A DNA stretch of 64,000 bases from Saprospiraceae bacterium (GTDB taxonomy: Bacteria; Bacteroidota; Bacteroidia; Chitinophagales; Saprospiraceae), in assembly GCA_020850225.1 (NCBI GenBank), contig JADZFD010000026.1, positions 16,126-80,125 on the forward strand, read 5' to 3'. Positions 27,170 through 36,023 of this stretch are shown one piece after another. The notes under the pieces are model-generated. The model saw only the letters and a list, made by a program, of their open reading frames with translations. It was not told where the DNA came from and searched no databases. Position 1 is the first letter of the stretch. Every line of letters starts with the position of its first letter. The position numbers were made by a program, and so were the translations under genes.

Positions 27170-28993
27170 ATGGAAAATTATCCGGGAAATACTGTTTTTC
27201 AGCATCTACCTTTCAATGAACCACCTCTATGGGCAAGAGAAGCGATATGGTATCAGATATTGGTCGAGCGATTTCGCAATGGCAATCCGCTCAATAATCC
27301 TACCCGACAGACTTGTGACAATGCGCTCATCGATCCTGTTCCGGATGACTGGACAATTACCGAATGGGGACACAACTGGTATCGTCAGGAAGCCTGGGCA
27401 TTAAAGACCGGACTTGATTTTTACAGAACGGTTCAGATGCGCCGCTATGGAGGAGACCTGGATGGTGTATTGCAAAAAATTCCCTACCTTAAAGAATTAG
27501 GTATTACAGCTGTTTATTTTAATCCGCTGAACGATGCTCCTTCACTGCATAAGTACGATGCACGGTATTACCATCATATCGATGTCACCTTAGGTGATGA
27601 TCCGGAGGGCGATATGGTGCTGATACAGTCAGAAAGGCCGGAAGATTCCGCAACATGGGCGTGGACAACAGCGGATCTGAAATTTTTAAAAGTAGTTCAG
27701 ACAATGCATCTGAATGGTATTCGTGTTATTCTAGATTTTTCCTGGAATCATACCGGAACGAATTTCTGGGCTTTTAAGGATATTATCGAAAACATGGATG
27801 CATCACCTTTTAAAGACTGGTATCAGGTTGAGTTTAGATCAGATCCTTTACAGAATGCAAAATCAATGCATTACAATGGTTGGGCAGGCATTACCAGTCT
27901 ACCGGAATTCAGTAAAATACGTCCCGGCACAGGAAATGTACACGTAAATCATGAAGGCGACATACATGGATCGGTTAAGGCGCATATATTTGAAGTGACG
28001 CGAAGATGGATGGACCCGTATGGTAACGGAGATTTCTCCTGTGGTATAGATGGAATGCGGTTGGATGTGGCAGAGCATATACCGTTTGGGTTTTGGCGGG
28101 ATTTCAGAAGATATACCCGATCGCTCAATCCTGATTTCTACCTGATAGGTGAATGCTGGTGGGAAGAGTGGCCGGACAAGTTGATGAACCCACAACCCTG
28201 GTTAAGAGGCGATGCCTTCGATGCCGTCATGCATTATCAATGGTATAAGATTGCGAGAGGATATTTTGCAGAACCCAATGATAGTGTCAGTCTGAAGGAA
28301 TTTAAAGTACAAATGACGGATATATTTAGTAAGTATCCGGCATATACACAACAGGCGATGATGAATCTGGCTTCTTCACATGATTCTCCGAGAGTGCTTT
28401 CTGCATTTTTTAATGTGAATAAATATAAGTTCAGGTGTAAGCCGAATGAAGATGCAAATTACAGAACCGATCAGCCCGGAGAGATGACTTATAAGAGAGT
28501 CCGGTTATTCCTGCTGCATCAGTTTACATTTGTAGGTGCTCCGCATATCTGGAATGGTGATGAAATGGGCATGACGGGTGCTGATGACCCGGACAACAGA
28601 AAGCCTATGGTATGGCCTGATATGCATTTTGAACCGGAAACCCAGTCGAATTTTTCGGACTATAAATATACATATCAGCCTGAGTTTGACAAGGAAATGT
28701 ACGAATACTATAAAGCATTAATCCGCTTGCGTAAATCAGACAAAGCATTTGCTTACGGAGATTTTACGATGCAGCATGTATCACATAATGATAAAATACT
28801 CGCTTATGTGCGGGAAAATATCAAATCAGAATATTGGATCCTTTTCAATGTACATATTGAATACAATGAAGCACATTTACCTTTCGAAAAGGGTAATATT
28901 ATTTTCCAGATACATGCTGAACATATGAATTATGAAAATGTATTGCTCATGCCCCCGTACAGTGGTGTTGTCATACAAAGAATCAAACAGTAA
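27170..28993 (+). CDS. Glycoside hydrolase family 13 (alpha-amylase superfamily)
   Basis: This is a (beta/alpha)8-barrel enzyme of 607 residues acting on alpha-glucans. It opens directly with the barrel (WYQILVERFRNGNP), without signal peptide or N-terminal starch-binding domain, so it is probably cytoplasmic. Catalytic positions are visible: nucleophile Asp in GIDGMRLDVAEH, acid/base Glu in GECWWEEW, and transition-state Asp in SSHDSPR. A C-terminal beta domain (about 520-607) ends it. The closest group by eye is the neopullulanase/cyclomaltodextrinase-like enzymes; exact specificity is not readable. Confidence 0.9.
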   Translation: MENYPGNTVFQHLPFNEPPLWAREAIWYQILVERFRNGNPLNNPTRQTCDNALIDPVPDDWTITEWGHNWYRQEAWALKTGLDFYRTVQMRRYGGDLDGVLQKIPYLKELGITAVYFNPLNDAPSLHKYDARYYHHIDVTLGDDPEGDMVLIQSERPEDSATWAWTTADLKFLKVVQTMHLNGIRVILDFSWNHTGTNFWAFKDIIENMDASPFKDWYQVEFRSDPLQNAKSMHYNGWAGITSLPEFSKIRPGTGNVHVNHEGDIHGSVKAHIFEVTRRWMDPYGNGDFSCGIDGMRLDVAEHIPFGFWRDFRRYTRSLNPDFYLIGECWWEEWPDKLMNPQPWLRGDAFDAVMHYQWYKIARGYFAEPNDSVSLKEFKVQMTDIFSKYPAYTQQAMMNLASSHDSPRVLSAFFNVNKYKFRCKPNEDANYRTDQPGEMTYKRVRLFLLHQFTFVGAPHIWNGDEMGMTGADDPDNRKPMVWPDMHFEPETQSNFSDYKYTYQPEFDKEMYEYYKALIRLRKSDKAFAYGDFTMQHVSHNDKILAYVRENIKSEYWILFNVHIEYNEAHLPFEKGNIIFQIHAEHMNYENVLLMPPYSGVVIQRIKQ

Positions 28994-29039
28994 TATTTAT
29001 ATAAAAACCTATTATTTCTACCATTCCTGTCGGAAAAGA

Positions 29040-29073
29040 TAAAGGCTGTTCAATATTTAGAACAGCCCTTTTA
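29040..29073. terminator. Bidirectional terminator between GH13 and M13 genes
   Basis: GGCTGTTC and GAACAGCC arms with flanking A and T runs on both sides form a hairpin between convergent genes. Confidence 0.85.
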
Positions 29074-29076
29074 AGA

Positions 29077-31170
29077 TTACCAGATTCGAACTCTTTCCTC
29101 TGGTTTTTTGTAGAGTTTGTCTCCTTCTTTGACATCGAATGCTTTATACCAGGCATCTGTATTGACTAAAGGTACAAAAGCACGGTAATAACCGGGAGAA
29201 TGCTCATTCGTTTTGATTTGATTGATAAGTGCTTCTTCCTTCTGTATTGTTCTCCAGACGGTAGCCCAGCTCATAAAAAACCGCTGACTTTGGGTATAAC
29301 CGTTGATAGCACCCGGATCTCCGTGGTCTGTGAGATACAGTTGCAGTGCATCGTATGCAATATTCACACCGCCCAGGTCAGCTATATTTTCACCATTGGT
29401 AAATTTTCCATTGATAAATACGCCTTTAACAGGCTCGTATTTACTGTATTGCTCTGCCAGTTTATCGGTTACGTTTTCAAAATTGGTTTTATCTTCTGCT
29501 GCCCACCAGTCTGTAAGGTTTCCGTCTGCGTCAAACTGTGCTCCTGAATCGTCAAATCCGTGGGTAATTTCGTGACCTATAACCGCACCAATACCTCCGA
29601 AATTAACTGCAGCATCCGCATTGGCATTAAAAAACGGAGATTGCAGGATAGCTGCAGGGAATACGATCTCATTGTTCAACGGATTGTAGTAGGCGTTCAC
29701 TGTCTGAGGTGTCATGCCCCATTCCATTTTATCTACCGGTTTGCCTATTTTATTCAGATCTTCATTATATCTCCACAGTGAGATGTTTTGCATATTTTTA
29801 TAGAGGCTGCCTCCTTGTTTTTCAGACTGAATGGATAAAGCGGAATAGTCTTTCCATTTATCCGGATAAGCCACTTTTACAGTAAATTTATTAAGCTTTT
29901 CAAGTGCTTTTTGCTTGGTGACGTCGGACATCCAGCTCAGGTTGCTGATATGGATGGCAAAGCTCTTTTTCAGGTAGTCTATGAGTTCTACCATTTTGGC
30001 CTTAGATTCGGCAGGAAAATATTTTTCAACATATAATTTTCCAAATGCTTCTCCTATGTTTCTGTTGATGACCTCATAAGCCCGCTTATTCATTGCCCTT
30101 TGTTCCTGCTGTCCATTTAAATATTTTCCATAAAAATTAAATCTCCTGTCATCAATTGTCTTTGAAAGATATCCTGCATTACCGGAGATCAGATGAAATT
30201 TGAGGTAATTTTTAATGGTAGGAAGGTTCTTTTCATTTAAAAATTTATCCACATCTTCAAAAAATTTGATTTCCCCAATGATAACCTTGTCGGTATGTAC
30301 ACCGGATTTGGTAAGATAATCTACCCAATTGATATTTTTTGATAATGTTTTGAGCTCAATCATGGTTTTGGGATTATATTGTTTGGTTATATCCCTGATT
30401 TCTTCATTGGTAAGTAAATGTTGAGCTATACCTGTTTCCAGATACGCAACATCTCTTGCTGCTCTCAACGGATTGGGTACTTCCAGATAATACAACATGT
30501 CTGCCATATACTCGATGTATTTGCCAATAGTAGCCGTATTTTTATCATTTATCTTCTGATAGTAATCTCTTCCCAGACCTAATTGCGGTTCACTCAAGTA
30601 GATCGCATTAGTTTTACTGTCTTTCAGGTCAGCATACACACTCCAGCCATACAGACTATTTTGACCTGCCAGGGTTGCTTCAATTAGATATTTTTGCAAA
30701 TCTTTAAGGTCTTTTATAGCATCGATCTTTGCTAAGTCTGACTTAATGGGCTGGATACCGTCCTGATTTCTTTTATCGATATCCATATAAGTTTGATACA
30801 AGTTCTGAATTTTTTCTCCCTCACTTCCTGCAGGATAATGTTCGTTCAATAAAGAATTAAGGATGGTCATGGCATTGTTATCGGTTTCTTCTGCCAGTTC
30901 GTTGAAACTGCCCCATCTGGATTTATCAGCCGGAATCTGTGCCGTTTTCATCCAGCTTCCGTTTACGTAATTATAAAAATCATCCTGTGGACGTACACTG
31001 GTATCCATATTTTCAAGTTTCAGACCGGGATCGGATATCACTTTTTTTTCGGGTGTTGTTGTGGTTTTCACTGTCTCCGGAGTTTTAGATGTGGTTTTTT
31101 TTGAGGTACTGCATGCATTTAAAACAATAAATCCCATAAAAGCAGGGAAGAGCCATTTAAATCTGAACAT
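29077..31170 (-). CDS. M13-family metallopeptidase (neprilysin-like lipoprotein)
   Basis: This is a zinc endopeptidase of 697 residues. The signature HEITHGFDD gives the two zinc His and the catalytic Glu, and ENIADLGG gives the third zinc ligand and stabilising Asp. The signal peptide ends in a lipobox (FIVLNAC), so it is a lipoprotein facing the periplasm or the surface. A Thr/Lys-rich linker precedes the N-terminal domain. It probably degrades oligopeptides. Confidence 0.93.
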   Translation of the reverse strand: MFRFKWLFPAFMGFIVLNACSTSKKTTSKTPETVKTTTTPEKKVISDPGLKLENMDTSVRPQDDFYNYVNGSWMKTAQIPADKSRWGSFNELAEETDNNAMTILNSLLNEHYPAGSEGEKIQNLYQTYMDIDKRNQDGIQPIKSDLAKIDAIKDLKDLQKYLIEATLAGQNSLYGWSVYADLKDSKTNAIYLSEPQLGLGRDYYQKINDKNTATIGKYIEYMADMLYYLEVPNPLRAARDVAYLETGIAQHLLTNEEIRDITKQYNPKTMIELKTLSKNINWVDYLTKSGVHTDKVIIGEIKFFEDVDKFLNEKNLPTIKNYLKFHLISGNAGYLSKTIDDRRFNFYGKYLNGQQEQRAMNKRAYEVINRNIGEAFGKLYVEKYFPAESKAKMVELIDYLKKSFAIHISNLSWMSDVTKQKALEKLNKFTVKVAYPDKWKDYSALSIQSEKQGGSLYKNMQNISLWRYNEDLNKIGKPVDKMEWGMTPQTVNAYYNPLNNEIVFPAAILQSPFFNANADAAVNFGGIGAVIGHEITHGFDDSGAQFDADGNLTDWWAAEDKTNFENVTDKLAEQYSKYEPVKGVFINGKFTNGENIADLGGVNIAYDALQLYLTDHGDPGAINGYTQSQRFFMSWATVWRTIQKEEALINQIKTNEHSPGYYRAFVPLVNTDAWYKAFDVKEGDKLYKKPEERVRIW

Positions 31171-31201
31171 AGAATTGAATTACGTTAAAAAAAATAAAGT
31201 G

Positions 31202-31209
31202 CAAAGATA
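31202..31209 (-). promoter_or_regulatory. -7 element (TATCTTTG) for the M13 peptidase
   Basis: A minus-strand TAnnTTTG match lies 31 nt before the peptidase start. Confidence 0.55.
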
Positions 31210-31299
31210 CACAATGTATTGTTTAATAACTGAATATCAGCCTACTCTATTGTAGTTATTTTCTCATTATTTTGTAAAAACTACTTTAACTCTCATTCT

Positions 31300-32283
31300 T
31301 TAATCCATAAGCAGAACTACCTTGCCAAAATGGTTACCGGAATCCAGAAAAACATGTGCATCAGCAGCTTCTGATAGCGGATATGTTGCACATACTACCG
31401 GTTTGACTTTTCCGGTAGCAATCCATGGAAAGACATGTTTTTGTAAACCGTCTATAATTTTCATTTTTTCTTCCGGAGACTGGCTGCGCAGTGTAGCGCC
31501 CATGTGCTTCAGCCGTTTAGCCAGCATCAAAAACAGGTTCATATCATGCGGATTACCCTGTAACATACCAATCTGTACGATTGAGCCGTACATAGCTGCT
31601 GCCTTGTAATTGCGGGTTACATAATCACCACCTACAATGTCCAGAATATAATCCACTCCTTTACCGTCTGTGTGAGCAAGGATTTCCGAAACGTAGTCAT
31701 AAGTCCTGTAGTTGATTGCTGCATCAGCTCCGGTATTTCTGCTTTTTTGCTGGTTCTCGCTACAGGATACCGTTGTGTAGACGGCAGAAGCACCCCATGC
31801 GCGTGTCAGCATTGTAGCGGTTGTACCTATACCGGATGCGCCACCGTGTATCAGTATGGATTTGCCGGGACTGAATCCTGCCATCTGAAACAAATGCCCC
31901 CATACGGTCATAAATGTTTCCATCATGGCGGCACCTTCCCTGAGTGTCAATCCTTCAGGCAAATGCACCGTTGTCAGTGCGTTGGCAATTACATATTCGG
32001 CATATCCACCACCCTGTACAAGGGCACAAACCGTGTCACCCGGTTTGAAATGAGTGATATTATTTCCGGTCTCGATAACAGATCCGGATACTTCCAGACC
32101 AGGGATCAGGGTAACGCCAGCTGGAGGATTGTATTTACCTTCCCGTTGCAGTATATCCGGTCGGTTGATGCCGGCAGCATATACTTTTATGAGTACTTCA
32201 TTTGCAGCAGGCTTTGGTTCAGGCATATCTGCAATCCGGATGACTTCAGGGCCGCCAGGTTGTTGGAATATTACTGCTTTCAT
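31300..32283 (-). CDS. NAD(P)H:quinone oxidoreductase (zeta-crystallin-like MDR)
   Basis: From the Met of MKAVIFQQPGGPEVIRIADM the protein is 327 residues, a zinc-free medium-chain dehydrogenase/reductase. The NADPH-binding glycine motif is in HGGASGIGTTATML and the family block RPDILQREGKYNPPAG is present. The 45 codons upstream in the same frame do not resemble the family and are left out. It reduces quinones or enones with NADPH. Confidence 0.9.
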   Translation of the reverse strand: MKAVIFQQPGGPEVIRIADMPEPKPAANEVLIKVYAAGINRPDILQREGKYNPPAGVTLIPGLEVSGSVIETGNNITHFKPGDTVCALVQGGGYAEYVIANALTTVHLPEGLTLREGAAMMETFMTVWGHLFQMAGFSPGKSILIHGGASGIGTTATMLTRAWGASAVYTTVSCSENQQKSRNTGADAAINYRTYDYVSEILAHTDGKGVDYILDIVGGDYVTRNYKAAAMYGSIVQIGMLQGNPHDMNLFLMLAKRLKHMGATLRSQSPEEKMKIIDGLQKHVFPWIATGKVKPVVCATYPLSEAADAHVFLDSGNHFGKVVLLMD

Positions 32284-32508
32284 TTGTTTTATTATTTGAG
32301 TATGCACGTAAAGGTAATCAAAGACATGGATATTCATATGTAAAAAGATTAGACACCTGAATGTATATGCAGGAAGCAGGTTATGAATGCTGTGGGTTTT
32401 AAAGTAGCGTTTCCGCAATCTGGACTTGCAAAAACATTTATTTAAAAAATATAATCAATAAGATTAATATCATGTGCAGTTCGGGCTTTTAAGTTGTCAG
32501 AAATTTAT

Positions 32509-32516
32509 TAAATTTG
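32509..32516 (+). promoter_or_regulatory. Possible -7 element (TAAATTTG) for aconitase
   Basis: The match lies about 135 nt before the ATG, which would give a long 5' leader. Confidence 0.35.
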
Positions 32517-32650
32517 CAGGGAACAATTCTGATTGATTATTGTTAGAATGATATATTATTTTATGATACGAATTAATGACATCAATCAATGTTGAGAATT
32601 ATTTAAATTTTTGAATTTAATTTTGTCAAATACCTAAATTGTGTGATTTT

Positions 32651-35425
32651 ATGAGCTATTCAAAAGCTAAATCTAAAAAAGAAATTGCTGTAAATGGTAA
32701 AAAATACCAGTACAGTTCATTGAAAGACCTGCATAAGAACATAGAGCATCTTCCGTTTAGTATCCGTATTTTGCTTGAAAATGTTCTCAGGAATTATGAT
32801 GATTTCAGTATTACGGATGAACATGTAGATACATTACTTAATTGGACACCACAACCCTTGGACAAGGATATACCATTTAAACCGGCAAGAATTCTGATGC
32901 AGGATTTTACGGGTGTACCTGCTGTGGTAGATATGGCATCCCTGCGTGCTGAATTTGTCAGACATGGAAAAAATGGTGATAAAATAAACCCGGCCATTCC
33001 TGTTGATTTAGTGATTGACCACTCCGTACAGGTAGACTATTACGGTACAGATTATTCCTATGACAAGAACGTAGAACTTGAATTTGACAGAAACCAGGAG
33101 CGCTACGAACTATTAAAGTGGGCACAGCAAGGATTGAAGAATTTTACGGTAGTACCACCGGGAATGGGTATTTGTCATCAGGTGAATCTGGAATATCTGT
33201 GTAAAGGGATTACATCCCGGGACGGATGGTTATTTCCTGATACGCTGGTAGGTACGGACTCACATACGCCTATGGTCAATGGTATAGGTGTGGTAGCATG
33301 GGGTGTAGGTGGTATAGAAGCTGAAGCAGCCATGCTGGGACAACCCATTTTCTTTACATGTCCTGAAGTAGTAGGACTTAAACTTACAGGCAAGATTCCG
33401 GATCATTGTACGGCAACTGATATGGTACTATCCATTACCAAGCTGCTGAGAGATACGAAGGTAGTTGGTAAGTTTGTAGAAGTATTTGGCGATGGCCTGA
33501 ATAATCTCTCCGTTACGGATCGTGCCACTATAGGCAATATGTCTCCTGAATTCGGTTGTACCATTACCTACTTCCCGATAGATGACCGTACATTGGAATA
33601 TATGCGGGCGACTAACAGAAGTGAAGAACAGATAGAGATCGTTGAAGCATATTGTAAGGAAAATCTGCTGTGGCGTACGGGTAACGAGAATATTCAGTAC
33701 TCTCAGGTAGTAGAATTGGATTTGTCTACGCTGGAACCTACTGTTTCCGGGCCGAAGCGACCTCAGGATAAGATTCTTGTAAGAGAATTGTCAGATAAAT
33801 TTTGCGAAATTCTTAAAACGGAATTCAACCGCGAGTATGAGGCAAAGGATAAAAGGAGAGAAAGTGCATGGATCATGGAAGGTGGTTCAGGTACGGAATT
33901 TGTTTCCGGGAAAGTGCCTATTCATGGGGAAAGTCATTCAGAAGTCATTGTCGATAATAAGCTGCATACGGTTCGGATCAAGGATAAAAATAAAGAATTT
34001 CTGCTTAGCGACGGAAGTATCGTGATAGCTGCAATCACCAGCTGTACCAATACATCCAATCCTGCTGTTATGATAGGAGCAGGATTGCTTGCACGCAATG
34101 CCGTTGAGAGAGGACTCAGAACCAAGTCCTGGGTCAAAACTTCTCTCGCTCCAGGTTCAAAAGTAGTAACCAAATATCTGGAAAGGTCAGGCCTCAACGT
34201 AGATTTGGATGCACTCAGATTCCATACAGTAGGTTATGGGTGTACTTCGTGTATAGGAAATTCAGGTCCATTGCCACCTGCTATAGCTACTGCTGTAGAT
34301 CAGTCTGAACTGGTAGTGGCATCGGTACTTTCAGGTAACAGAAACTTTGAAGCCCGTGTACATCCACAGGTGAAAATGAATTTTCTGATGTCTCCAATGC
34401 TTGTAGTAGCATATGCGCTTGCAGGAAGGGTAGATATCAACCTTTTAAACGACCCGATTGACTACGATCCGAATGGTGAGCCAGTTTTTCTCAAGGATAT
34501 CTGGCCATCCCGTGATGAAATCCAGCAGACCATCAATGAATGTATGAAGCAGGATGACTTCAGGGAAGTGTATGATGTTATTTTTGACGGATCGACTGAC
34601 TGGCAGCAACTGGAAGTAGGTTTAGGTCAGAATTTTGAATGGAATCAGTCCTCAACCTATATCAAAGAAGCACCCTTCTTCGAAAATCTAAAGCCGACAC
34701 CTGATCCGGTAACAGATATCAAAGGTGCTAAGGTATTGCTCTATTTAGGAGACTCAGTCACTACCGACCATATTTCACCGGCAGGTTCATTCAGGGAGGA
34801 TTCTGCTGCTGGCAGGTATCTGACAGATCACGGCATTAGCCGTCCTGACTTCAACTCCTACGGATCACGAAGGGGAAATCATGAGGTTATGATGCGGGGA
34901 ACTTTTGCTAACGTGCGTATCAAGAATAAGATTGCAGACAAGGAAGGCGGATTCAGTCGCTACCTGCCAACAGGAGAGGTCATGACCGTCTTTGATACAG
35001 CTATGCGTTATCAGCAGGACAGCACACCATTGATCATACTGGCAGGAAAAGAATATGGCTCGGGTTCAAGCCGTGACTGGGCAGCCAAAGGTACATATCT
35101 GCTGGGTGTTAAGGCTGTGATTGCAGAGAGTTACGAGCGGATTCACAGAAGCAATCTGGTAGGGATGGGCGTGGCACCTTTGGTGTTTGTCAATGGTGAA
35201 AATGCCGTGTCACTTGGGTTGGATGGTACCGAAACATACCATATTGAAGGATTGGAAGATAATCTGACTCCACACAAGATACTGCATGTCACTGCAGTTC
35301 ACCCCTCAGGGAAGGAGACTCAATTCAAGGCAGAAGCAAGATTGGATTCAGCCATAGAGATAGAGTACTATAAAAACCAGGGCATCCTGCAGTATGTATT
35401 GCGCGATTATCTAAAAAATAATTAA
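32651..35425 (+). CDS. acnA: Aconitate hydratase (AcnA/IRP1 type)
   Basis: This TCA-cycle enzyme interconverts citrate and isocitrate. The three [4Fe-4S] cysteines are in SCTNTSNP and GYGCTSCIGNSGP. The swivel domain (GDSVTTDHISPAGS, YGSRRGNHEVMMRG, GKEYGSGSSRDWAAKG) follows the linker. The ATG at 32651 is preferred to an upstream TTG in frame. About 924 residues is the AcnA length. It is monocistronic with a strong terminator after it. Confidence 0.96.
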   Translation: MSYSKAKSKKEIAVNGKKYQYSSLKDLHKNIEHLPFSIRILLENVLRNYDDFSITDEHVDTLLNWTPQPLDKDIPFKPARILMQDFTGVPAVVDMASLRAEFVRHGKNGDKINPAIPVDLVIDHSVQVDYYGTDYSYDKNVELEFDRNQERYELLKWAQQGLKNFTVVPPGMGICHQVNLEYLCKGITSRDGWLFPDTLVGTDSHTPMVNGIGVVAWGVGGIEAEAAMLGQPIFFTCPEVVGLKLTGKIPDHCTATDMVLSITKLLRDTKVVGKFVEVFGDGLNNLSVTDRATIGNMSPEFGCTITYFPIDDRTLEYMRATNRSEEQIEIVEAYCKENLLWRTGNENIQYSQVVELDLSTLEPTVSGPKRPQDKILVRELSDKFCEILKTEFNREYEAKDKRRESAWIMEGGSGTEFVSGKVPIHGESHSEVIVDNKLHTVRIKDKNKEFLLSDGSIVIAAITSCTNTSNPAVMIGAGLLARNAVERGLRTKSWVKTSLAPGSKVVTKYLERSGLNVDLDALRFHTVGYGCTSCIGNSGPLPPAIATAVDQSELVVASVLSGNRNFEARVHPQVKMNFLMSPMLVVAYALAGRVDINLLNDPIDYDPNGEPVFLKDIWPSRDEIQQTINECMKQDDFREVYDVIFDGSTDWQQLEVGLGQNFEWNQSSTYIKEAPFFENLKPTPDPVTDIKGAKVLLYLGDSVTTDHISPAGSFREDSAAGRYLTDHGISRPDFNSYGSRRGNHEVMMRGTFANVRIKNKIADKEGGFSRYLPTGEVMTVFDTAMRYQQDSTPLIILAGKEYGSGSSRDWAAKGTYLLGVKAVIAESYERIHRSNLVGMGVAPLVFVNGENAVSLGLDGTETYHIEGLEDNLTPHKILHVTAVHPSGKETQFKAEARLDSAIEIEYYKNQGILQYVLRDYLKNN

Positions 35426-35473
35426 CCGTACTGAGTATAGTTTTAAACTGAATATAGGTTAATCTTAAATATA

Positions 35474-35513
35474 AAATCCCCACATTTCCGGCTACGGGTG
35501 TGGGGATTTTTTG
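35474..35513 (+). terminator. Rho-independent terminator of acnA
   Basis: AAATCCCCACA and TGTGGGGATTT arms with a GC-rich loop lead into TTTTTT. Confidence 0.88.
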
Positions 35514-35686
35514 TGTACCTGGATATAGATTTGTATGATAAAATCTTATTTAACCAGATGAATATTTTTACAACTACCTTCAATACTATAACTTTAGCCT
35601 CGGGATCAGTACATAAACTGCATTATAAACTCTACTCCGATATTAAATGTAATAATCACATAAGGTTTGGATATGAACATGTGCTG

Positions 35687-35758
35687 ATCGCTACTAAGGT
35701 AATAAGGTTAATTTTATATTATGTGTTAGGAAAGTTTCAACCATATTACCTTAGCGAT
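35687..35758. repeat. Long imperfect hairpin in the acnA-TonB gap
   Basis: ATCGCT(ACT)AAGGTAATA pairs with TATTACCTTAGCGAT, and an inner GGTT/AACC pair extends the stem; the loop is about 30 nt. It has no T-run. It could be a structured RNA element, a transposon relic or a chance fold. The rest of the 35426-36023 gap has only terminators and an implausible 111-codon frame. Confidence 0.45.
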
Positions 35759-35888
35759 TCTTATCATAAACAATACCTGAGCAGGACATGTAAGTATGAT
35801 CTGTTTCAGTATTGTACATTGATTTCCCCATAAATCTAATGTATTGTGAAATTATTAATAATTCCCTTACAAAAGCAGAATATAAAAA

Positions 35889-35921
35889 AAACCGGATCAA
35901 CTTAAGAGTGAACCGGATTTA
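35889..35921 (-). terminator. Probable terminator of the FecA-like receptor gene
   Basis: Read on the minus strand, CCGGTTCAC and GTTGATCCGG arms with one mismatch and a bulge lead into eight T residues, about 100 nt after the receptor stop. Confidence 0.55.
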
Positions 35922-36023
35922 ACAACACATTTGATTAACTCAAATCGTATTTTAAAAAAAATGAAGAAGTCTATTATTTTACTTTTACCTTTATTATCTG
36001 ATTAATCAATTTAATATAATGCG

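Noticed and set aside
35498..35833. 111-codon plus-strand ORF after acnA
   Set aside because: It starts inside the acnA terminator and spans the long hairpin; composition is not protein-like.
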